A stretch of 11,772 nucleotides of DNA from Clostridia bacterium. GTDB taxonomy: Bacteria; Bacillota; Clostridia; Lachnospirales; CAG-274. The translations under genes and the position numbers were made by a program. The stretch covers positions 1 to 11,772 of the forward strand of contig JAUNPM010000026.1 in NCBI GenBank assembly GCA_030536675.1, written 5' to 3'. Under the pieces are notes generated by a model. It was not told the DNA's origin, did not search any database, and saw only the letters and a list, made by a program, of their open reading frames with translations. Of this stretch, positions 7,028-11,772 are shown one piece after another (the stretch's first letter is position 1; each line of letters begins with the position of its first letter).

Positions 7028-8332
7028 ATGGCAGTAGCAGAAGTCGTTAAGTATAATGGTAGTCCAGATGTATTCGCATGGAAATATCCCAGTGAAGAAT
7101 TGGGGACTTGGACACAATTGGTTGTAAATGAATCACAAGAAGCGGTTTTAGTAAAAAGCGGAAAGGTTTTGGATGCCTTTGGCAGTGGACGCCATACGCT
7201 TGATACAGCAAACATTCCTATTCTTAATAATATTATCAATCTTCCCTTTGGAGGAAGAAGTCCGTTTACTGCAGAAGTTTGGTTCATAAATAAGGGATAT
7301 AATCTTGACGTTAAATGGGGAACTCCTACACCTATACAGATCCAAGACCCTAAGTATGGTATATTTGCTCCTGTTCGCTCAAATGGTGCCTTTGGTATTC
7401 ATATATCAGATGCTAAAAAATTTTTGATAAAGCTTGTAACAACGATGCCGACCTTTGATACGGCGACAATTACAAAGTATTTTAGAAGCCTTTATGTTAC
7501 AAAGGTAAAGGATGCAATTTCCACATATCTGGTACATAAACAAATAAGCATATTGGAAATCAATGCATATATTGATGAGCTTTCTAAGCATATGAAAGAA
7601 AGAATCCGACCTGTAATGGACGATTACGGCATTGAGCTTGTATCTTTTTATGTAAATGAGATAAGTGTTCCTGAGGACGATACGGCAGTTAAAAAGCTGA
7701 AGGATGCTTTGTCCAAGAGGGCAGAAATGAACATTATAGGATACAGCTATCAGCAAGAGCGATCCTTTGATACACTTGAAGGAGCTGCAAAGAATACAGG
7801 CTCTACAGCTGCTCCACTTATGGGTGCAGGTATGGGATTGGGAATGGGCTTAGGTATGGGACGAGGAGTAGGAAGAAGTTTCAGTAACATCACCCATGAA
7901 ATCCAAATAAACAATAATGAGGAATCAACGAAAGAATGTCCTAATTGTCATTCACGTATTTCCAATATGCAAAGGTTCTGCGGAAATTGTGGATTTGATA
8001 CGGAAAAAAAGCCTGAAGCAAAAAAAGAACAGTCTTTAATGTGTTCTGCTTGCGGAAGCGCAATAGAAAAAAATACAAAGTTTTGTCCCGAGTGTGGCAG
8101 GAAGATCAACCACTGTCCAAATTGCGGCAATGATATTGGGGATGATACAACAAGGTGTGATATCTGCGGTTATGAAAAGCCTCAGCAGTGTCCAAACTGC
8201 GGTGCCGAAATTTCCGCAAAGTCAAAATTCTGTCCCGAATGTGGGCACGTGTTGGTAAAGTTTTGCCCAAAGTGTAATTCTCCCATTGAGGGTGAGAGTA
8301 AGTTCTGCCCCGAATGTGGTGAGAAGCTGTAA
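7028..8332 (+). CDS. SPFH-domain protein with five C-terminal zinc ribbons (virion-core-like, COG4260 type)
   Basis: First gene of a four-gene operon. Residues about 1-250 match the bacterial SPFH/virion-core-like group related to B. subtilis YdjI: an N-terminal beta-rich part with GSGRHTL near 52-58, then a helical part. Residues about 265-283 form a Gly/Met-rich linker. The C-terminus has five treble CX2C-X10-CX2C ribbons at Cys304-321, 339-356, 363-380, 388-405 and 413-430, all twenty cysteines present with identical internal spacing. SPFH proteins generally assemble on membranes as scaffolds; there is no signal peptide or obvious membrane helix, so it is probably cytoplasmic and membrane-recruited. 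Zinc ribbons here may bind partners rather than nucleic acid (inference). ATG 7028 is chosen because AGGGGG stands 6 nt before it; a TTG at 7013 would precede its own RBS. The exact function is unknown. Confidence 0.85.
   Translation: MAVAEVVKYNGSPDVFAWKYPSEELGTWTQLVVNESQEAVLVKSGKVLDAFGSGRHTLDTANIPILNNIINLPFGGRSPFTAEVWFINKGYNLDVKWGTPTPIQIQDPKYGIFAPVRSNGAFGIHISDAKKFLIKLVTTMPTFDTATITKYFRSLYVTKVKDAISTYLVHKQISILEINAYIDELSKHMKERIRPVMDDYGIELVSFYVNEISVPEDDTAVKKLKDALSKRAEMNIIGYSYQQERSFDTLEGAAKNTGSTAAPLMGAGMGLGMGLGMGRGVGRSFSNITHEIQINNNEESTKECPNCHSRISNMQRFCGNCGFDTEKKPEAKKEQSLMCSACGSAIEKNTKFCPECGRKINHCPNCGNDIGDDTTRCDICGYEKPQQCPNCGAEISAKSKFCPECGHVLVKFCPKCNSPIEGESKFCPECGEKL
7937..8317 (+). repeat. Five-fold zinc-ribbon repeat inside the SPFH gene
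   Basis: Five copies of a CX2C-X10-CX2C unit, with pitches of 35, 24, 25 and 25 residues between first cysteines. The units resemble each other in protein (FCPECG ends units 2, 4 and 5), and the DNA for that hexapeptide varies in codons, so the duplication is not recent. Confidence 0.8.
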
Positions 8333-8344
8333 GGGGGCGATGTT

Positions 8345-9043
8345 ATGAATAGAAGAAGTATAACAATATTGATCAGCGGTATTATAACGTTATTTGTTAC
8401 GATTGTAATTGCCGCACTTTGCATTGACGATTGGTCAGGTTTGACAGGCTGGGCATTTAGCTCAATGCTTTTGTCTGAAATTATTTTATTTGGCGGATTT
8501 ATATTTGTTGAATGGATCGCTGAAAGAACAGAGCAAATAATTACACGCTCTGCTTTATATGTACTTTTTTCTGTATATGCAATTATTAACATACCTGTTT
8601 CTGTTCTTTACATTGCATTTTTTAAGGAGGCAACAACTTCATTTGTAATTATAGAGGTTATTCTCCTTGCTGTTGTTATCATTGCTGTTTTAATATGTCT
8701 TGTAACAAGTAAAAGTATTAATCAGTCTAATGAGATGACAATGAATAATGTGTTAAGCGTTGAGTCAATGATTGAGCGTTTGAGTAAATTGGCTGATTCC
8801 AATCGATGTGAAAAATATTCTTCTGCATTGAAAAAGGCAGGGGAAAATTTGAGATTTACAGATGTTTCAGTAATCGTTCCGGAAGATGAAGAAATAGACA
8901 AAGCTATTTCAGCTATTGAAATCGACGTGACAGGGGATAATGAAATGACTGAAGAAGTGCTTAACGGATATTTAGTTCGCCTAAACTCTTTAATTGCCAA
9001 AAGAAAGATAGCTGCGAGCTTTTCTAAGAAAGGGAGGGTGTAA
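8345..9043 (+). CDS. Four-helix membrane protein with C-terminal cytoplasmic domain, unknown function
   Basis: I do not recognise this family. The 232-residue product has four likely membrane helices near residues 7-27, 37-57, 68-91 and 98-121, the second and third joined by a charged loop (EWIAERTEQ). A soluble region of about 110 residues follows, rich in Glu, Lys and Ser, probably helical (near 138-170 and 200-225), with a short beta-like stretch near 172-180. It has no zinc ribbon, unlike the other three operon members. ATG 8345 lies 7 nt after AGGGGG and 12 nt after the SPFH stop, so it is co-transcribed and perhaps coupled. Within the operon it may be a membrane anchor for the SPFH protein, as small membrane partners are in other SPFH clusters; that is inference only. 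Confidence 0.75.
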   Translation: MNRRSITILISGIITLFVTIVIAALCIDDWSGLTGWAFSSMLLSEIILFGGFIFVEWIAERTEQIITRSALYVLFSVYAIINIPVSVLYIAFFKEATTSFVIIEVILLAVVIIAVLICLVTSKSINQSNEMTMNNVLSVESMIERLSKLADSNRCEKYSSALKKAGENLRFTDVSVIVPEDEEIDKAISAIEIDVTGDNEMTEEVLNGYLVRLNSLIAKRKIAASFSKKGRV

Positions 9044-9046
9044 TAT

Positions 9047-9742
9047 ATGTTTCAAAAAAATGGTAGTAAAGCAAGCAAAGGTGCTTCGTGGGCAGTTATA
9101 ATTATTTTACTGATATTCTTTTGTTATGTGGGTATTCCCTTGATGCTTAGTAAGTTACATAAGGATACAGAAAATATGCTGTTCAATGCAAAGAGAACTA
9201 TTACAGTGGGTTGGATCTTTTTCGCAATTGGCTGTATGTATTTGTTCTTAGGGCTTACGGGAGCTCTTAATCCCAATGATGGAAGCAATTTTGTAGGCTT
9301 TCTTGTATTTATTGTAGTTTTGTTATGCGGCGGTGGTTATGCTATTGTAAGACACGCAAAAAAATACAGAAATTGGGGACTTATGTATGAACGTTACCTT
9401 CCTGTTTTGTCAGGCTTGCCTACGGGTTCTTTGGATGAGCTGGCAGAAACGGTTGGGGAAACTTATGATGTGACATCTAAGAATATACAGAACTTGATCG
9501 ATATTGGATTACTTGAAAACAGCTATATAGATAAAACCAGAAGAAGTCTTGTTTCTCCTGTTGTTTCAAGTACGTACAGACCTAAGCAAAGCTCTGACGA
9601 AGCGGAGGTCAAAAATACTCAGCAGGCAAAGCCGAGAGCATCAAAAGTACATACAATTAAGTGCCCAAATTGCGGCGGTGTGAACAATGTTACCGAAGGT
9701 GCGGTAAATATTTGTGATTACTGTGGTACTGCATTAGAATGA
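9047..9742 (+). CDS. Membrane protein with winged-helix-like segment and C-terminal zinc ribbon
   Basis: The 231-residue product has three likely membrane helices near 14-34, 52-72 and 82-101. A cytoplasmic segment at about 114-170 follows, with the pattern of a small winged-helix or PCI-type fold: helix, SLDELAETVG, DVTSKNIQNLIDIG, then a YID wing. After a polar linker rich in Ser, Lys and Gln comes one zinc ribbon with Cys206, 209, 223 and 226 (CX2C-X13-CX2C). The next gene has the same order of parts and the same ribbon spacing, so the two are paralogues. The ATG is 3 nt after the previous stop, behind GGGAGGG. The winged-helix-like part could bind protein or DNA; at the membrane, protein binding is more likely (inference). 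Some databases label similar proteins PCI-domain or zinc-ribbon proteins. Function unknown. Confidence 0.78.
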   Translation: MFQKNGSKASKGASWAVIIILLIFFCYVGIPLMLSKLHKDTENMLFNAKRTITVGWIFFAIGCMYLFLGLTGALNPNDGSNFVGFLVFIVVLLCGGGYAIVRHAKKYRNWGLMYERYLPVLSGLPTGSLDELAETVGETYDVTSKNIQNLIDIGLLENSYIDKTRRSLVSPVVSSTYRPKQSSDEAEVKNTQQAKPRASKVHTIKCPNCGGVNNVTEGAVNICDYCGTALE

Positions 9743-9760
9743 TAGAAGTGAGGAAAAGAA

Positions 9761-10357
9761 ATGAATAATTCAAAAGTGACTATTGCTGTAAACAGAACTA
9801 TAAGCTTGATACAATTGATTGCAGGAATTTTCTTTGTATTTATTTTCGGTATTTGTACTATTGTGTACTTGTTTGACAAAACTATATCTGCGGATGCAGG
9901 TACAAGTTTCTTGATTTGCTGTTTGGTTTTTGATGCTTTGGGTATATGGCTGATAATATGCTCTAAAAAGAAGAAAAAACTTATAAATACCTTTAAAACA
10001 TATGTAATTGCTATTTCAAATGACGGCAGCAGTCACATACCTGATATTGCGGCTTCTGTGGGAACATCGGAAGATGTTGTGAGGAAAAATCTTGATATTA
10101 TGATCAAGAAAAAGTTTTTCCAAAATGCATATATTGACCAAAGCGCAAATTGTATTGTGATTTCAAGTAATAAGGCTGTGCAGAATGTAACAGCTTCAAA
10201 CGCTTTTGAAAACAAATCACAGGCTTCTAAAAATAATACGTCTGCATCGGCGGAAATGGTAACTGTTAAATGTAATGGCTGCGGAGCAGTTAATACTATT
10301 GAAAAGGGAAAAACAGGCGAATGTGATTACTGCGGTTCTGTAATTAAGGGAGAATAG
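9761..10357 (+). CDS. Second membrane/winged-helix-like/zinc-ribbon protein, paralogue of the preceding gene
   Basis: The 198-residue product has two likely membrane helices near 12-36 and 46-67, then a basic run of lysines (69-73) expected on the cytoplasmic side. A winged-helix-like segment spans about 78-135 and a zinc ribbon has Cys171, 174, 188 and 191. It aligns with the preceding protein through the winged-helix-like part (shared A-x2-VG, DV-x2-KN, N-x-YID) and the ribbon (CX2C-X13-CDYCG in both), while the membrane part differs and lacks one helix. That fits an old tandem duplication with diverged anchors. The start ATG 9761 follows AGTGAGGA by 6 nt, 18 nt after the previous stop. It ends the operon just before a terminator. 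Function unknown; the retained pair suggests they act together or with different partners. Confidence 0.78.
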   Translation: MNNSKVTIAVNRTISLIQLIAGIFFVFIFGICTIVYLFDKTISADAGTSFLICCLVFDALGIWLIICSKKKKKLINTFKTYVIAISNDGSSHIPDIAASVGTSEDVVRKNLDIMIKKKFFQNAYIDQSANCIVISSNKAVQNVTASNAFENKSQASKNNTSASAEMVTVKCNGCGAVNTIEKGKTGECDYCGSVIKGE

Positions 10358-10367
10358 GGTCAATCAG

Positions 10368-10417
10368 TGGTATAATATTTGGTGAAGTTTTTTACACCAA
10401 ATATTATACCATTTTTT
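10368..10417 (+). terminator. Intrinsic terminator with a perfect 17-bp stem
   Basis: The 17-nt arm at 10368-10384 (begins TGGTATAATA, ends TTGGTG) is exactly complementary to 10395-10411 around a 10-nt loop. TTTTTT (10412-10417) follows on the plus strand, so it ends the four-gene operon. The same hairpin lies 18 nt past the stop of the convergent acetyltransferase gene, but on that strand no T-run follows the stem; it may still slow polymerase or protect that mRNA's 3' end. Confidence 0.85.
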
Positions 10418-10434
10418 AAATTAAATCCGTTTTT

Positions 10435-11019
10435 TTATTCTTTTTGTTCTGCAGGATCTTGATAGCGTATGACTTTTGCAGGAACACCTCCGACTACAGC
10501 ATAGTCGGGTACATCTTTTGTGACAACTGCTCCTGCGCCAACCACAGCGTATTTTCCAATAGTTACCCCCGGACATATGGTAACGTTCATACCGATCCAC
10601 GAATTCTTTTTCAGTGTTACTTTTCCATAGGTGTAAATGGAATGTCTTTCATTCATATTATGATTTATTGTGGCAATGCGTACCCCCGGAGCAAGCATAA
10701 CTCCGTCTTCAAATTCGATGCCGCCTGAAGCTGAAAGAATAGCGGAATGATTGATAAATACTCCCTTTCCGAATTTTACTCTGTTTCCGAAATCACAAAT
10801 GAAGGGTGTAAGTATTCTTATATCTTCAAGAGCTCTTCCGAATAATTCTTCCAAATATGTAATATATGACGGATCGTTGGGCAAAATTGCATTTACCTTT
10901 GCACAAAGTGTTCTGGCACGCATCATTTCATCAACTGCTTCCTTGAAATAATCTTCACGTACGTCTGTTGGTCCTCCCTGATCCATTAATTTATATACAT
11001 AGCCATTTTCATAATTCAT
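10435..11019 (-). CDS. Hexapeptide-repeat (left-handed beta-helix) O-acetyltransferase, maltose/galactoside type
   Basis: Probably moves an acetyl group from acetyl-CoA to a hydroxyl of a sugar or similar acceptor in the cytoplasm. The 194-residue length fits the LacA/Maa/NodL group. Residues 1-70 are the helical N-terminal cap of that group. Residues about 72-175 are hexapeptide repeats ending in the typical IGKYAVVGAGAVVTKDVPDY-like coil and GVPAKVIR. His120 in ATINHN stands at the catalytic histidine position. The start ATG 11019 follows AAAGGTGG by about 8 nt; the longer frame from a TTG at 11037 would include that RBS. The first 11 nt overlap the end of the upstream flavodoxin gene, so translation is coupled. 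The acceptor cannot be told from sequence; this group is widely over-annotated as maltose acetyltransferase. Confidence 0.88.
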   Translation of the reverse strand: MNYENGYVYKLMDQGGPTDVREDYFKEAVDEMMRARTLCAKVNAILPNDPSYITYLEELFGRALEDIRILTPFICDFGNRVKFGKGVFINHSAILSASGGIEFEDGVMLAPGVRIATINHNMNERHSIYTYGKVTLKKNSWIGMNVTICPGVTIGKYAVVGAGAVVTKDVPDYAVVGGVPAKVIRYQDPAEQKE

Positions 11020-11521
11020 TTTGTAACCACCTTTCAATTATATTTTTTGATTTATCAACACTGCTTCCGTTTATTGCAAGACCTTTTGAAACTTTAGCGC
11101 CTTTAGTTGTGTTTGCAATATCTTTTTCTGTTGATGAAAGTCCGCTGCCCTCGTGGGTGCAGAATGGGTATATAGTCTTTCCGCTGAAATCAAATGCTTC
11201 CAGAAAGGTATATACTGCCATAGGCATAGTGCCCCAATAGTTGGGATATCCAAGATATATTTCATCATACATATCCAAATTATTGGGTAATTTAGTAAGT
11301 TCGGGTCTTGCGTTTGTTTGAAGATCTTTCTTCGCTTCTTCAATGCAAGTATTATAATCTTTTGAATAAGGCTTTATTTGTTCTATTTTAAACAAGTCTG
11401 CGCCTGTGATATTTGAAATTATTTTTGCTGCTTTTTCTGTATTTCCCACGGTTATATATTTCAGAGAGCCGCCGAAATAGTTTTCATCGGCTCTTGAATA
11501 AAATGCTACAAGTTTTTTCAC
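11009..11521 (-). CDS. Flavodoxin-family FMN protein
   Basis: Small flavoprotein, probably an electron carrier or a quinone/nitro-type reductase relative. From the chosen start it has 170 residues, normal for a long-chain flavodoxin. Evidence: N-terminal KKLVAFYSR strand; phosphate-binding loop with VGNTEKAAKII near 25-35, separated from the strand by a short insertion common in this group; YLGYPNYWG (89-97), which packs near the flavin; CTHEGSG (121-127) near the second flavin loop. The start is taken as GTG 11521, whose last two bases overlap the TGA of the upstream MerR gene (GTGA) and which follows AAGGAG by 10 nt. The longer ATG at 11548 would begin inside the MerR gene and add a basic stretch foreign to the family. 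It sits between the regulator and the acetyltransferase, suggesting induction by the MerR protein. Confidence 0.88.
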   Translation of the reverse strand: MKKLVAFYSRADENYFGGSLKYITVGNTEKAAKIISNITGADLFKIEQIKPYSKDYNTCIEEAKKDLQTNARPELTKLPNNLDMYDEIYLGYPNYWGTMPMAVYTFLEAFDFSGKTIYPFCTHEGSGLSSTEKDIANTTKGAKVSKGLAINGSSVDKSKNIIERWLQNEL

Positions 11522-11772
11522 TTTTCGTTTTCTCCTTCCTTGTTCCAAGTTAATTTTCCTGTTTCCAATGCCTTTTCATAAATTGAAATTTTATATGAAA
11601 GTCTTTCCATTGTTTCTTCTATATGCTTTTTTTGAGATTTCAAAACGTCCATTTGGTTTTTCAGAAGCTCTAATCTTGCAGGGATTGTTTGATCCCCTTG
11701 CTGAAACAGATTTACGTATTCTATCATAACTTCAATAGGCAAGCCTGAACTTCTCATACAAATTGCCAATTG
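11518..11772 (-). CDS. MerR-family transcriptional regulator, C-terminal part (cut by window edge)
   Basis: The frame is open to the right edge, so the start and most or all of the DNA-binding winged helix-turn-helix lie outside. The visible 84 residues begin within the end of the DNA-binding region (CMRSSGLPIEVMIEYVNLF, the MerR LR-x-G-x-S-x-EI-like helix). They continue through the QGDQTIPARLELL segment typical of the group and a coiled coil (about 40 residues with regular Leu/Met/Ile) that forms the antiparallel dimer. The tail lacks a clear metal-binding cysteine cluster, which suggests an organic-molecule or stress sensor rather than a metal sensor (inference; Cys in CMRSS is the only one visible). 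MerR proteins usually activate the operon they sit in; here that is the downstream flavodoxin and acetyltransferase. The promoter is out of view. Confidence 0.85.
   Translation of the reverse strand, partial: QLAICMRSSGLPIEVMIEYVNLFQQGDQTIPARLELLKNQMDVLKSQKKHIEETMERLSYKISIYEKALETGKLTWNKEGENEK

Noticed and set aside
8182..8592. Minus-strand open frame with repeated PHSGQNF-like words
   Set aside because: This is the antisense reading of the zinc-ribbon repeats; its apparent repeats only mirror the CPECG codons.
11020..11037. Upstream TTG start for the acetyltransferase
   Set aside because: The extension contains the RBS AAAGGTGG, which is properly spaced for ATG 11019.
11522..11548. Upstream ATG start for the flavodoxin
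   Set aside because: The extra residues include the RBS region and are basic and unlike the family; the GTG overlapping the MerR stop is better placed.

Overview
The window looks like chromosome of a low-GC Gram-positive bacterium, most likely an anaerobic Clostridia member. The signs are AT-rich intergenic DNA, strong AGGAGG-type ribosome binding sites, sigma-A-like promoters, T-run hairpin terminators, and the gene content (bacterial NADPH-type glutamate synthase, an SPFH protein with zinc ribbons, a MerR/flavodoxin/acetyltransferase operon). I see no rRNA, tRNA, CRISPR array, transposase or phage gene. No species can be named from the sequence alone.

Layout. (1) Bases 1-306 are a divergent regulatory region. 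The first five codons of a minus-strand gene lie at the left edge. Divergent promoters face away from each other, two inverted repeats built on an ACTTRA motif lie at and between them, and a terminator-like hairpin sits in the gltB leader. (2) Bases 307-6532 hold gltB and gltD, overlapping by 8 nt and closed by a strong terminator: the two subunits of NADPH glutamate synthase, which convert glutamine plus 2-oxoglutarate to two glutamates. (3) Bases 6533-7027 are a 495-nt gap holding that terminator, a near-consensus promoter and a roughly 240-nt untranslated leader. (4) Bases 7028-10357 are a tight four-gene plus-strand operon. It encodes an SPFH protein with five C-terminal zinc ribbons, a four-helix membrane protein, and two related membrane proteins that each end in a winged-helix-like segment and one zinc ribbon. 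A hairpin with a perfect 17-bp stem terminates it. (5) Bases 10435-11772 are a convergent minus-strand operon: a MerR-family regulator (cut by the right edge), a flavodoxin and a hexapeptide acetyltransferase, all translationally coupled by overlaps.

How the genes work together. gltBD is ordinary nitrogen assimilation, probably with transcriptional and attenuation control. The SPFH/zinc-ribbon operon is the least explained part. Its shape recalls membrane-stress or membrane-organising clusters such as Bacillus subtilis ydjFGHI, but no PspA or TPM-domain gene is visible here and the two membrane/winged-helix/zinc-ribbon paralogues have no assigned role that I know. The MerR/flavodoxin/acetyltransferase set looks like a small stress- or effector-induced redox operon whose promoter lies beyond the right edge.
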